A stretch of DNA of 64,000 nt from Saccharomonospora amisosensis. Lineage in GTDB: Bacteria > Actinomycetota > Actinomycetes > Mycobacteriales > Pseudonocardiaceae. A program made the position numbers and the translations under genes. The stretch is from the NCBI RefSeq assembly GCF_011761185.1, contig NZ_JAAOYM010000001.1:2480001-2544000 (forward strand), given 5' to 3'. Positions 17,438 through 25,187 of the stretch are shown here, in pieces. The notes under the pieces were generated by a model. The model was not told where the DNA came from, did not search any database, and saw only the letters and a list, made by a program, of their open reading frames with translations. The first letter of the stretch is position 1. Each line of letters opens with the position of its first letter.

Positions 17438-19327
17438 TCAAGGGGTCACGATCGCGAAGTCGGGGTCCGGTTTGTCCAGCACCGACATCAGCCGCCGCAG
17501 CACATCCGGATCACCCTCGAGCGGCACGCCCGCGTCGGCGAGTTCGGCGGCGCCCGGGTGGCCGGACGCCAGCACGGCCAGCGCCGATCGCGGCAGCCGC
17601 AGCAACACGTCGGCCCGCGACGGTTTCGCTGCCGCGGTATGGCTGAGCACGCCGTTGCGCAGGGTGAGACGGTGCCGCTCGTGGAGGTCGGTGAAGTCGA
17701 TGTCCACGGTAAGCCGTTCGTCCCAGCTGCGCGGGCCGTTGACGCGCACGGCCAGCGCGTCGAAGAGCTGAGTCGGGCTCAGCTGCGCGAACACATCCGC
17801 GGGTGCCGGTGCCGAGGCGCTTCCCAGCGAGCCGTGCCGCAACTCGTGGGCACCGGTGAGGTAGAAGTTGCGCCAGGTGCCGTTTTCCGCGCCGTACCCG
17901 AGCTGCTCGTAGGTCTCGGCCAACAGCGTGCGCGCCGCTTCGTGTTCGGGTTCGGCGAACACCACATGGTTGAGTACCTCGGCGACCCAACGGAAGTCGC
18001 CGTCCTGATAGGACGATCTCGCTTTCGCCACGACCTCGTCAGCGCCGCCCATGAACCGCACATACCGCTGGGCGGCCGCCTCCGGCGGGTGCTGCCACAG
18101 CCGCGCCGGATTGCCGTCGAACCAACCGAGGTAACGCTGGTAGATCGCCTTGACGTTGTGACTCACCGAGCCGTAGTAGCCGCGCGCGTGCCAGGCCCGT
18201 TCCAGTGCGGGCGGCAGCTGGATCGACTCGGCGATCTCGCTGCCCGTGTAGCCGCTGTTGATGAGGCGAAGTGTCTGGTCGTGCAGGTACGCGTACAGGT
18301 CGCGCTGCAGCGACAGGTACTCCACGACCTTGTCCCTGCCCCACGTCGGCCAGTGATGCGAGGCGAAGACCACGTCGGTGTGCTCGCCGAACAGGTCGAT
18401 GGCCTCGGTGAGGTACCGCGCCCAGGCGCGCGCGTCTCGTACCTGAGCGCCGCGCAAGGTCAACAGGTTGTGCAGGGTGTGCGTGGCGTTCTCGGCTATG
18501 CACAGCGCGTTCAGCTCGGGGAAGTGCAGGTGCATCTCCGCGGGTGCCTCGGTTCCCGGCGCCAGCTGGAACACGATGCGTATTCCGTCGATGGTTTCCT
18601 GCTGCCCGGTGTGGCGGATGTCCACGGTGGGCGCGATCAGTGTGATGGTACCCACCGAGTTCGACGGACCCAGCCCCGTGCCCACCTGGCCACGAGGGCC
18701 ACGGGGCAGCGAGGGCGCCATCATGTAGGCGCTTCGGCGCGACATCGCACCGCCGACGTATACGTTCTCCGACACCGCTGCCTCGAGAAAGCCCTCGGGC
18801 GCCAGCACGGGAACGGCTCCCGCGTCCACCTGCTGCTGCGTCGTGACACCTTTGACCCCGCCGAAGTGATCGACGTGGGAGTGGGTGTAGACGACGCCGG
18901 TGACGTCGCGGGGCCCCCGATACCGCCGGTAGAGCCGCAGCGCCGCCGCCGCCGTTTCGGCGCTGATCAGCGGGTCGATCACCAGCACACCCCGGTAGCC
19001 CTCTACAAAGGTGACATTGGACAGGTCAAGTCCCCTCACCTGGTAGATCCCGGGTGCCACCTCGTAGAGGCCCTGGCGGGCGACAAGTTCGGACTGCCGC
19101 CACAGACTCGGGTTGACGGTGTCGGGCGCCTCACCGTCGAGGAAGGCATAGGCATCGCCGTCCCACACCACGCGGCCGTCGTCGTCGCGAACCTCGCTGG
19201 GCTCCAGCCTGCCGAGAAACCCGCGGTCGGCGGCGGCGAAGTCGTCGGTGTCGCTGAACGGCAACGCCTCCCGAGTCCGTCGCTGCCGGGAGACCACATG
19301 GTCGTCGGGGGCGAAATCGGTGCTCAT
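17438..19327 (-). CDS. Alkyl sulfatase / BDS1-SdsA family metallo-beta-lactamase-fold hydrolase
   Basis: 629 residues from the ATG at 19327. An N-terminal metallo-beta-lactamase domain carries THSHVDHFGGV (zinc ligands in HSHVDH, 149-154) plus later acidic and His ligands (TEAPAEMHLHFPELNALCIAENATHTLHNL and SHHWPTWG). A central alkyl-sulfatase dimerisation domain (about 385-505) is followed by a SCP2-like C-terminal domain (about 510-629, LFDALAVRVNGPRSWDERLTVDIDFTDL). This order is that of SdsA1-type enzymes that cleave primary or secondary alkyl sulfates. No signal peptide is obvious. Confidence 0.92.
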   Translation of the reverse strand: MSTDFAPDDHVVSRQRRTREALPFSDTDDFAAADRGFLGRLEPSEVRDDDGRVVWDGDAYAFLDGEAPDTVNPSLWRQSELVARQGLYEVAPGIYQVRGLDLSNVTFVEGYRGVLVIDPLISAETAAAALRLYRRYRGPRDVTGVVYTHSHVDHFGGVKGVTTQQQVDAGAVPVLAPEGFLEAAVSENVYVGGAMSRRSAYMMAPSLPRGPRGQVGTGLGPSNSVGTITLIAPTVDIRHTGQQETIDGIRIVFQLAPGTEAPAEMHLHFPELNALCIAENATHTLHNLLTLRGAQVRDARAWARYLTEAIDLFGEHTDVVFASHHWPTWGRDKVVEYLSLQRDLYAYLHDQTLRLINSGYTGSEIAESIQLPPALERAWHARGYYGSVSHNVKAIYQRYLGWFDGNPARLWQHPPEAAAQRYVRFMGGADEVVAKARSSYQDGDFRWVAEVLNHVVFAEPEHEAARTLLAETYEQLGYGAENGTWRNFYLTGAHELRHGSLGSASAPAPADVFAQLSPTQLFDALAVRVNGPRSWDERLTVDIDFTDLHERHRLTLRNGVLSHTAAAKPSRADVLLRLPRSALAVLASGHPGAAELADAGVPLEGDPDVLRRLMSVLDKPDPDFAIVTP

Positions 19328-19421
19328 GGCGCGAGTAGAGGCTGGCGGCGGCGGGCACCGGTAGGGCCCAAGGACCTGACCGTGGTCCACGGTCGGGTGT
19401 CGCTGCCCTGCCGCTCGACGA

Positions 19422-20039
19422 TCAGTGGGTGGCGAGCGTGGCCACACCCAGGCCGGTCAGTGCGACACCGCTGGCGCGTTCGAGGTGCGTGCCCACCTTC
19501 GGGCGGCGCAGCCAGCGCACCATCCTGGACGCGCCGATCGAGACCAATGCCAGCCAGCCGAACGCTACCGCCGCGTCGATGCATCCCAGCAGCAGCGTGG
19601 TCCCGATGACGCTCGCCTGCGCCTGCACGAACTGGGGTGCCACCGCCAGGAAGAACAGCCCGATCTTGGGGTTGAGCATCGCCGACAGCAGGCCGGTCCG
19701 GCCTGCTCGCCACCATGACAGGTGCTCGGGTGGGCCGGTGGTGCCGGCCTCCACCGGGCGGCGGGCACACAACGCCCGGACACCGAGGTAGATCAGGTAG
19801 AGCGCGCCGAGTATCCGCACGAGGGTGTAGCCGATGCTCCAGCTCGCCAGTAGCGCCGCGAGGCCGAGCCCTGCCGCGCCTGCCCAGAACAGCGATCCGA
19901 TCGCGGCACCCGCCGCCGCGCTCAGGCTCGCTGCCACGCCGGATCGAACCGCGAAGCGCAGCACGATGAAGCTGTCCGGGCCAGGCGTGACAGCCAGCAC
20001 CACGCACAACCCGGCGAAGGCGAGCAACGAGTCGAGCAT
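19422..20039 (-). CDS. LysE/RhtB family amino-acid exporter
   Basis: 205 residues with about six hydrophobic segments. The family signature near the N-terminus is VVLAVTPGPDSFIVLRFAVRSGVAASLSAAAGAAIGS, and LSAMLNPKIGLFFLAVAPQF is the second conserved block. LysE transporters export basic or neutral amino acids and homoserine lactone-like compounds. It is transcribed alone on the minus strand; the strong hairpin at 20202-20240 separates it from the methyltransferase upstream. Confidence 0.9.
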   Translation of the reverse strand: MLDSLLAFAGLCVVLAVTPGPDSFIVLRFAVRSGVAASLSAAAGAAIGSLFWAGAAGLGLAALLASWSIGYTLVRILGALYLIYLGVRALCARRPVEAGTTGPPEHLSWWRAGRTGLLSAMLNPKIGLFFLAVAPQFVQAQASVIGTTLLLGCIDAAVAFGWLALVSIGASRMVRWLRRPKVGTHLERASGVALTGLGVATLATH

Positions 20040-20153
20040 CGTCCGGTTGACCTCCCGGTCCGGGGTGTCGCGGGATTCGTGTTCGATCAGGGTATTCGTT
20101 CGGCTGGCCGCGAGGAGTGCTTCTCACGGCTGCTGCCTGCTGAACGCGACCCG

Positions 20154-20192
20154 GGGGTTGAGGAACATCCGTGTCAGATCGTGCGCTGAGCC
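20154..20192 (-). repeat. Left arm of 39-bp inverted repeat flanking the methyltransferase-ArsR segment
   Basis: The reverse complement of 20154-20192 matches 21670-21708 at 37 of 39 positions. On the minus strand it reads SAHDLTRMFLNP, the same peptide as the right arm, so the repeat may derive from a coding segment. It lies between the lysE start and the methyltransferase stop. Confidence 0.7.
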
Positions 20193-20201
20193 GACGTCAG
20201 C

Positions 20202-20240
20202 CCTGGTGGGCGGCTGACGGAACGTCAGCTGCCCACCAGG
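20202..20240. terminator. Strong 18-bp-stem hairpin
   Basis: Arms 20202-20219 and 20223-20240 (CCTGGTGGGC... and ...GCCCACCAGG) pair over 18 positions with one mismatch and a 3-base GAA loop. It lies 45 bases after the methyltransferase stop on the minus strand, where it would terminate that transcript. Confidence 0.7.
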
Positions 20241-20284
20241 TACGGGCGTTCGGGAGCACCCTGCTGGGGCCTGTGCCCAGCGGT

Positions 20285-20953
20285 TTACTTCGCTTCGTCG
20301 CGGCGCAGTGTGATGCGCCACAGGCGCCGCGGTAGACCGCCTTCTTCGAATGCGGTCAGGTCGACCAGGGTGAAGTCGGTCGCTAGCCGGTCCACGAGTG
20401 CCCGGTCGAAGAAGTGGACGAGGAATCCGCCGTTTTCGAACATGTCGTCGCCGTGGCTGATGCCGGCGCCGTAGTGGGCGTCGCCGGTGTGGCGCACGGT
20501 GTAGACGTGCAGCCCGGCGGGGCGCAGCACGCGGTGGACCTCGGCGGTCAGGGCGTGGAGTTCCGGGGTGACCAGCGCCATGTTGAACAGCATGTGGCTA
20601 AAGACGGCATCGACGCTGGCGTCGGGCAGGGGCAGCGGCTGTCGTACGTCGTGAACCACAGTGGTCAGCCGCGAGGTGGTCCCGGCCGCATCGGCGGCCT
20701 TCTCCAAGTCGGCGAGGGCGTTGGGGGAGTAGTCCAAAGCGGTGACGGTCAAGCCGGCGTTCAAGAAGGCGCGGGTGTCGCGGCCCTGCCCGGCGCCGAG
20801 TTCGAGTATGTGGTGCGCTTGGGCGCGGGCAAACAGGTCCACTGCGTAGGCGCCTGGCTCGCTCGGCTCGGCGCCATACATCTCGGGGTTGGTCTGGAAG
20901 GTCGACTGCCAGTGCGCGCGCTGCGCGTCGCGTACCTCAGGTCCATTGGTCAT
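20285..20953 (-). CDS. Class I SAM-dependent methyltransferase
   Basis: 222 residues. Motif I is HHILELGAGQGRDTRAFLNAG (about 47-67), motif II TALDYSPNALADLEKAA, and motif IV VVHDVRQPLPLPDASVDAVFSHMLFNMAL. The ATG at 20953 follows CGGAGG and begins MTNGPEVRDAQRAHWQSTF, the usual start of this tellurite-resistance/UbiE-like group. Longer upstream reading lacks similarity. It lies about 225 bp downstream of an ArsR repressor on the same strand. An ArsR-methyltransferase order suggests a metal(loid) or thiol stress response; this is inferred from context only. Confidence 0.85.
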   Translation of the reverse strand: MTNGPEVRDAQRAHWQSTFQTNPEMYGAEPSEPGAYAVDLFARAQAHHILELGAGQGRDTRAFLNAGLTVTALDYSPNALADLEKAADAAGTTSRLTTVVHDVRQPLPLPDASVDAVFSHMLFNMALVTPELHALTAEVHRVLRPAGLHVYTVRHTGDAHYGAGISHGDDMFENGGFLVHFFDRALVDRLATDFTLVDLTAFEEGGLPRRLWRITLRRDEAK

Positions 20954-21179
20954 TGGTGCCTCCGGTCGGGGAGTGGAATCGTTATCTTTGGCATGGAGGA
21001 GTGGGTCGGGGACGCGTTCGCCGTCACAGGGCCGCAGCGGGGGCGGCACCGGCAAAGGAACCAAGCCCAGGTCACTGACGCGCTGGACTGCCACCGGGTC
21101 GACGGTCACATCGTGGACGCCGAACGGCAGACCGCGCCCTGCCAGCCGGCCCGGCAGAACACCTCGACCACGCTGCCGG

Positions 21180-21515
21180 TCACCGTGCGCCCTCCTCCGG
21201 CCGGGCCAGCGGGCGCAGTGCCTCCAGTGCCTCGCTCAGCCCCTCGGTGGCCAGGCAGTAGAACACATAGCCGCCGCGCCGCTCGCCCCGCACCAGGCCA
21301 CGGTCGCGCAGGATGCGCAGGTGGTGGGAGACGGTGGGCTGACGCACCCCGGTCGCCTCGACGATCGCGCTCACCGGCACGCAGGCCTCTTCCAACGCGG
21401 TCAGGATGCGCAGCCGCGTCGGGTCGCCCAGCGTCTGCAGCAGCGAGGCAAGCACCTGTGCCTCCACCACCGGCATCGGCTCACCAATGCCGGTCGTGAT
21501 TGCCGCCGTCGTCAT
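21180..21515 (-). CDS. ArsR/SmtB-family transcriptional repressor
   Basis: 111 residues from the ATG at 21515, with GGAGG about 11 bases upstream. The winged helix-turn-helix is clear: LLQTLGDPTRLRILTALEEACVPVSAIVEATGVRQPTVSHHLRILRDRGLVRGERRGGYVFYCLA. One cysteine lies in the region before the recognition helix (EEACVPVSAI), reminiscent of metal-sensing members, but a CxC pair is absent. The upstream DNA holds AT-rich palindromes suited to an ArsR operator. The 226 bp to the methyltransferase contain no convincing gene. Confidence 0.88.
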   Translation of the reverse strand: MTTAAITTGIGEPMPVVEAQVLASLLQTLGDPTRLRILTALEEACVPVSAIVEATGVRQPTVSHHLRILRDRGLVRGERRGGYVFYCLATEGLSEALEALRPLARPEEGAR

Positions 21516-21536
21516 GTTCTGCACCACCTCCCAGGC

Positions 21537-21548
21537 GATATCGATATC
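21537..21548. promoter_or_regulatory. Candidate ArsR operator
   Basis: The 12-bp perfect palindrome GATATCGATATC lies about 20 bases before the arsR start. It continues into AT-rich ATATATCTAACTATCTAGAT. ATA/TAT-rich dyads in this position are typical ArsR-family sites, so autorepression is likely. Confidence 0.55.
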
Positions 21549-21669
21549 AATATATCTAACTATCTAGATGTTCCCAGGTGGAGGGCGACGACAAGAACTC
21601 GATCGTTCATGCCACCAGCAACCGCGAGCGAGCGGGCGAGCAAACATGGCCGCACGGTGCCGAGCTGAA

Positions 21670-21708
21670 GGCTTAGCGCACGATCTGACGCGGATGTTCC
21701 TCAACCCC
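21670..21708 (+). repeat. Right arm of 39-bp inverted repeat
   Basis: Matches the reverse complement of 20154-20192 at 37/39. In the plus frame it encodes LAHDLTRMFLNP and continues as DPDAACIQLTG before a stop, as if this were the tail of a lost gene. The segment between the arms is about 1.5 kb and holds the methyltransferase and arsR genes. Confidence 0.7.
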
Positions 21709-21728
21709 GACCCGGATGCCGCCTGTAT

Positions 21729-21791
21729 TCAACTTACTGGTTGACGACTTGTTCCGGATGTCATACGGTCTTACTTAACCAATAGGTTGAA
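21729..21791. promoter_or_regulatory. Two inverted repeats upstream of the SRPBCC gene
   Basis: TCAAC-N6-GTTGA at 21729-21744 and AACC-AATA-GGTT at 21777-21788 (within TTAACCAATAGGTTGAA, 21775-21791) are similar dyads about 47 bp apart. They precede the start at 21815. Such paired sites suggest a repressor, possibly the divergent ArsR protein or one encoded elsewhere. Confidence 0.45.
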
Positions 21792-21814
21792 TACGGAGGC
21801 GAGAGGAAAGCATC

Positions 21815-22300
21815 ATGACCGCGAGTAAGTACCAGACCCAGATCCTTGCCGATCCCGACCTGCCGACCATCCGCATCGTCCGGGAGTTCGACGCGCCCCG
21901 CGAGCGGGTGTTCCGCGCGTTCACCGAGTCCAATCTCGTCGCACAGTGGACGGGACCAAGATCCGGCACGACCCGGATCGATCGGTGGGACTGCCGCACC
22001 GGTGGCAACTACCGTTACGCCACGGTCCTCGATGGCAGCGAGTACTGCTTCTACGGCTCGTTCCACGAGGTCAGGGCTCCGGAGCGGATTGTCCAGACCT
22101 TCACCTACGAGGACATGCCCGACGGCGTGTCGCTGGAGACCGCGACGCTGGAGGACCTCGGCGGCGGCCGTACCCGCGTCACGATGCTGTCCGTTCTGGA
22201 TTCGATGCAGGCCCGCGATGGCCTGCTCGCCAGTGGTATGGAGGTCGGTGTGGTGGAGGGCTTCGAGAAGCTCGACGAACTCGTGGCCGGGTCGGCGTGA
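21815..22300 (+). CDS. SRPBCC/AHSA1-like protein
   Basis: 161 residues: PTIRIVREFDAPRERVFRAFTESNLVAQWTGP is the AHSA1 opening, followed by WDCRTGGNYRYA, a YGSFHEVRAPERIVQTFTYED core and the final helix MEVGVVEGFEKLDELVAG. GGAGGCGAGAGG precedes the ATG. This subgroup is commonly paired with ArsR regulators; here an arsR is divergent, 300 bp away. The stop overlaps the next gene (GTGA), so the two products are translationally coupled. Confidence 0.88.
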   Translation: MTASKYQTQILADPDLPTIRIVREFDAPRERVFRAFTESNLVAQWTGPRSGTTRIDRWDCRTGGNYRYATVLDGSEYCFYGSFHEVRAPERIVQTFTYEDMPDGVSLETATLEDLGGGRTRVTMLSVLDSMQARDGLLASGMEVGVVEGFEKLDELVAGSA

Positions 22301-22860
22301 CGGCGCGACGTTCGCCCGCCGAGGAACATCGGTGGGTCGCCGCGGTCTTCACCGACCGGGTGCGCGGCACGTCGCCTGCGGCCTGGGACAACCCGGCACC
22401 GGTGCGGGATTGGAAGGCGCGCGATGTCGTCCGGCACCTCCTCGAGTGGTTTCCGGGCCTCCTGGAGTCGGGGTCCCGGGTGCGACTGCCTGCCGGTCCT
22501 TCGGTCGACGACGACCCGGTACGCGCGTGGACCGTTCACAGCGAGGGTGTCCAGGCGTTGTTGGACGACCCGGCCACATCGAGCAGGACACTGTCCAATC
22601 CGCATATCGGTGAGTTGCCGCTGGATGAGGCGATCGACCGCTTCTACACCGCTGACGTCTTCATGCACACGTGGGATCTGGCACGGGCGACCGGGCAGGA
22701 CGAGAAGCTCGATCCGGCCAAGTGCGCCAAGTTGCTGGAGGGTATGCGCGAGCACGAGCCCGCGATGCGCGCCAGCGGGCAGTACGGTCCGCGCGTCGAG
22801 GTGCCCGAGGACGCCGATATCCAGACGAAGCTGCTCGGATTCATCGGCCGCCGACCGTGA
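22297..22860 (+). CDS. TIGR03086/maleylpyruvate-isomerase-like (DinB superfamily) protein
   Basis: 187 residues from a GTG that overlaps the SRPBCC stop by 4 bp. The N-terminal four-helix DinB/MDMPI-type domain reads AEEHRWVAAVFTDRVRGTSPAAWDNPAPVRDWKARDVVRHLLEWFPGLL, with a metal-ligand-like His in the RHLLEW helix. A second site in YTADVFMHTWDLARATGQDEKLDP supplies another His. Family members often use mycothiol, but activity here is unknown. SRPBCC-TIGR03086 fusions and neighbours are common in Actinobacteria. Confidence 0.82.
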   Translation: MTARRSPAEEHRWVAAVFTDRVRGTSPAAWDNPAPVRDWKARDVVRHLLEWFPGLLESGSRVRLPAGPSVDDDPVRAWTVHSEGVQALLDDPATSSRTLSNPHIGELPLDEAIDRFYTADVFMHTWDLARATGQDEKLDPAKCAKLLEGMREHEPAMRASGQYGPRVEVPEDADIQTKLLGFIGRRP

Positions 22861-22866
22861 TCGCGT

Positions 22867-22888
22867 AACGCCCGGTTTCGCGGGCGTT
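22867..22888. terminator. Short hairpin terminator
   Basis: AACGCCCG (22867-22874) and CGGGCGTT (22881-22888) form a perfect 8-bp stem with a six-base loop, seven bases after the stop of the TIGR03086 gene. Confidence 0.6.
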
Positions 22889-22989
22889 CATGGTCGGCCG
22901 CGGTAGCAGGCGGCCAGCGCGTGAAAAGCTGCCCGCGCGAGTGGGCTGGCGCCCCGGCGTCCGTATCCGCAGGGCTTGAACCGAGCGAG

Positions 22990-23673
22990 TCAGGCCGGAG
23001 CGGCGGACCCGCGGGTGCCTGGCTTGCGTGCCAGCAGGAAACCCTGCTGCGTTCGCTCCGGAAACGTCGGGTTGCCGTCCGGCTCACGCAGCATCGTGGC
23101 GCGCACGCCGAACCCGGCCCGTGTCAGCAACGCGACCACGTCGTCCATGCGCAGCCGGTGGAAGTCCAGCGAAATCCGGTGCTGGAGCGCATTGTCGAGG
23201 TGCAGCAGCCCGTCGCCGACCTGGAACGCCAACTGCAGGTACCCGCCGGGTGCCAACACCCGGTGCAGGTCGGCGATGACGTCCGGCAACAGCTCCCTGG
23301 GAACATGGATGATCGAATACCACGCGACCACCCCGCCGAGCTTCCCGTCCGCCAATCCGAGAGCCGTCAGCGACCCCACACCGAACCACAGCCGGGGATA
23401 GCTTCTGCGGGCGACCGCGACCATCCCGGGCGAGAGGTCGATCCCGAACGCGGGCAACCCGAGCTCGGCAAGGTGCCCCGTGATCCGGCCGGACCCGCAA
23501 CCGATGTCGGCGACCGGCCCGGAACCGGCGGCGTGTACGAGTTCGGCGAAACCTCCGAGCATCGCACGGTCAAGCGGCCTGGCCGCCAGTTCAGGGCGAG
23601 CCCACTCGGCGTAGTCCTCGGCCATGGTGTCGTAGGAGGCACGCGTGTCGCGTAGGAACTGTGGTTCGGTCAC
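22990..23673 (-). CDS. Class I SAM-dependent methyltransferase
   Basis: 227 residues, starting with a GTG. DTRASYDTMAEDYAEWARPELAARPLDRAMLGGFAEL is the capping helix region, followed by motif I PVADIGCGSGRITGHLAELG and GIDLSPGMVAVARRSYPRL. The post-I and motif IV regions include GGVVAWYSIIHVPRELLPDVIADLHRVLAPGGYLQLAFQVG. It resembles trans-aconitate/UbiE-like methyltransferases that act on small molecules. Its start lies close to the Tn3 relic that follows on the other strand. Confidence 0.86.
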   Translation of the reverse strand: MTEPQFLRDTRASYDTMAEDYAEWARPELAARPLDRAMLGGFAELVHAAGSGPVADIGCGSGRITGHLAELGLPAFGIDLSPGMVAVARRSYPRLWFGVGSLTALGLADGKLGGVVAWYSIIHVPRELLPDVIADLHRVLAPGGYLQLAFQVGDGLLHLDNALQHRISLDFHRLRMDDVVALLTRAGFGVRATMLREPDGNPTFPERTQQGFLLARKPGTRGSAAPA

Positions 23674-23749
23674 GATGATCGACAGTAGTCAGTCCGGGGA
23701 CGGCATGGTGCTACTTCCACATTCCGCATACCGCCCAAACGTCTCAGCC

Positions 23750-23935
23750 GGCGCCGATCACCCCAGGTCCAACATCCGTTACCTCGTCGCCGCGATCACC
23801 GAACTCCGCGCCGGTGGCTACGAGGCCCGCGACGACGACGCCGCCCGGCTCTCGCCGTTCGTGCGCCACCACATCAACATGCTCGGCCGCTACTCCTTCC
23901 TCACCCCTGAACTCGCGGGCGGGCCGCGCCCTTGA
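23750..23935 (+). pseudogene. Tn3-family transposase C-terminal relic
   Basis: The plus-strand reading NIRYLVAAITELRAGGYEARDDDAARLSPFVRHHINMLGRYSF (from 23771) matches the last 50-60 residues of Tn3-family TnpA, where the family has N-T-x-Y-x-x-x-A, L-S-P and H-x-N-x-x-G-x-Y-x-F. The remaining roughly 900 residues are absent upstream; a methyltransferase gene lies there instead. I saw no intact terminal inverted repeat. This marks an old insertion followed by deletion. Confidence 0.7.
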
Positions 23936-24005
23936 TCGGGTCGCCGAGCTGGGTGTGGTTGGCCTCAAGGGGCACCGGGTGGCGGCAGAAGCTGTCTCGG
24001 GCGTT

Positions 24006-24023
24006 TATTCTAGTGCTAGAATA
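24006..24023. promoter_or_regulatory. PadR operator palindrome
   Basis: TATTCTAG-TG-CTAGAATA is a perfect 8+8 palindrome with a two-base centre, ending five bases before the padR GTG. A repressor bound here would block its own transcript. Confidence 0.65.
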
Positions 24024-24028
24024 TCTCC

Positions 24029-24547
24029 GTGGAGCTCACGCCCTCCGAACTGGTCGTTCTCGGGCTGATCATCGAACGCCCCCGACACGGCTACGACATC
24101 GAGCAGGTCATCGAGCGGCGTGGAATACGCCAGTGGACCGAGATCGGGTTCTCGTCCATCTACTACCTGCTCGCCAAGCTCGACAAGCGCGGGCTGGTCC
24201 ACACCACCGACACCGGGGTCGCACCGAAGTCCAGGCACGTCTTCCACGCCACGGAACTGGGGCGGGGAGTGGCCACGCAGAACACGCTCGCCTACCTCCA
24301 ACAGTTGCGTCCCGTCGCGCACCCGCTGCTGGTCGGCGTATCGAACCTCTCGCTGTTGCCCGATCGGCAGTACACGCGGGCGCTTCGCGACCGGCTCGCG
24401 AAAATCGAGGAGCGTATCGCCTCGGTGAGGCAGACCGAGGCGGCGCAGGCTCCGCTGCCGTTGCCCGCGCGAGAGGTCTTCTCCTACTCACTGAGCCTGC
24501 TGGAGGCGGAAAGGGAATGGCTCGCGCGGCGAGCCGAGGTTAGGTGA
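24029..24547 (+). CDS. PadR-family transcriptional regulator
   Basis: 172 residues from a GTG at 24029. The winged helix reads ELTPSELVVLGLIIERPRHGYDIEQVIERRGIRQWTEIGFSSIYYLLAKLDKRGLVHTTDTGVAPKSRHVFHATELGR. A C-terminal helical Vir_act_alpha-type region ends LLEAEREWLARRAEVR and should form the dimer coiled coil. The TGA overlaps the start of the GyrI-like gene, so this is a two-gene autoregulated operon with a perfect palindrome at the promoter. Confidence 0.9.
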   Translation: MELTPSELVVLGLIIERPRHGYDIEQVIERRGIRQWTEIGFSSIYYLLAKLDKRGLVHTTDTGVAPKSRHVFHATELGRGVATQNTLAYLQQLRPVAHPLLVGVSNLSLLPDRQYTRALRDRLAKIEERIASVRQTEAAQAPLPLPAREVFSYSLSLLEAEREWLARRAEVR

Positions 24548-25185
24548 TGACGCACAAGACCGACTTCAAGAAGGAGATCGACGCCTACCATGCCAGCAAG
24601 GGCAGGTACGAGATCGTCGATGTCCCCGACCTGCGCTACCTCATGATCGACGGACACGGGGACCCGAACACGTCCTCGGCCTTCGGCAAGGCGACCGAGG
24701 CGCTCTACCCGCTGGCCTACAAGCTCAAGTTCGCCAGCAAACAAGCACTCGGGCGCGACTACGTCGTCATGCCGCTGGAAGGACTGTGGTGGGCCGAGGA
24801 CATGGACGCGTTCACGGCCTCCCGCGACAAGTCCAGGTGGGACTGGACACTCATGATCATGGTGCCCGATTGGGTCGACCATGAGATGTTCGCCGCGGCC
24901 ACCGAACAGGTCGCGGCCAAGAAGTGCCCGCAGCGCCTGCATGAGGTCCGCCTGGAGACACTGTCAGAAGGGACCTGCGTGCAGACGCTGCACATCGGCT
25001 CCTTCGATTCCGAGGCCGAGGTGCTGGCGCGGATGCACCACGACTTCATTCCCGAACACGGGCTGCGCATGGTCGGCAAGCACCACGAGATCTACCTCAG
25101 TGACTTCCGCAAGACCGCGCCCGAACGACTCCGGACCATCCTCAGGCAACCCGTCACAGCCCACACACTCGCACCGCGGTCCTGA
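24547..25185 (+). CDS. GyrI-like small-molecule-binding domain protein
   Basis: 212 residues from an ATG at 24547 (TGATG overlap with padR). KTDFKKEIDAYHASKGRYEIVDVPDLRYLMIDGHGDPNTSSAFGKATEALYPLAYKLKFASKQALGRDYVVMPLEGLWWAED is the GyrI/SHS2-like fold seen in multidrug-binding proteins. The second half (LHEVRLETLSEGTCVQTLHIGSFDSEAEVLARMHHDFIPEHGLRMVGKHHEIYLSDFRK) repeats the pattern and includes Glu, Tyr and His residues lining the pocket. Stand-alone GyrI proteins can hydrolyse or sequester cyclopropanoid or cationic drugs. Regulator-coupled context supports a drug-sensing role; ligand unknown. Confidence 0.88.
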   Translation: MTHKTDFKKEIDAYHASKGRYEIVDVPDLRYLMIDGHGDPNTSSAFGKATEALYPLAYKLKFASKQALGRDYVVMPLEGLWWAEDMDAFTASRDKSRWDWTLMIMVPDWVDHEMFAAATEQVAAKKCPQRLHEVRLETLSEGTCVQTLHIGSFDSEAEVLARMHHDFIPEHGLRMVGKHHEIYLSDFRKTAPERLRTILRQPVTAHTLAPRS

Positions 25186-25187
25186 GC

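Noticed and set aside
17558-19609. Plus-strand frame of 683 residues antisense to the alkyl sulfatase
   Set aside because: The minus-strand gene has clear catalytic motifs; the antisense frame has none.
20124-20321. Minus-strand 65-residue frame across the left repeat arm
   Set aside because: Starts inside the methyltransferase and contains the strong hairpin; only the repeat peptide is meaningful.
20954-21179. Extension of the methyltransferase into the gap after arsR
   Set aside because: Residues upstream of MTNGPEV are Pro-rich and unlike homologues; the SD favours the ATG at 20953.
23688-23725. GGGG-starting sequence as a Tn3 terminal repeat
   Set aside because: No matching partner found and it is on the wrong side of the transposase relic.
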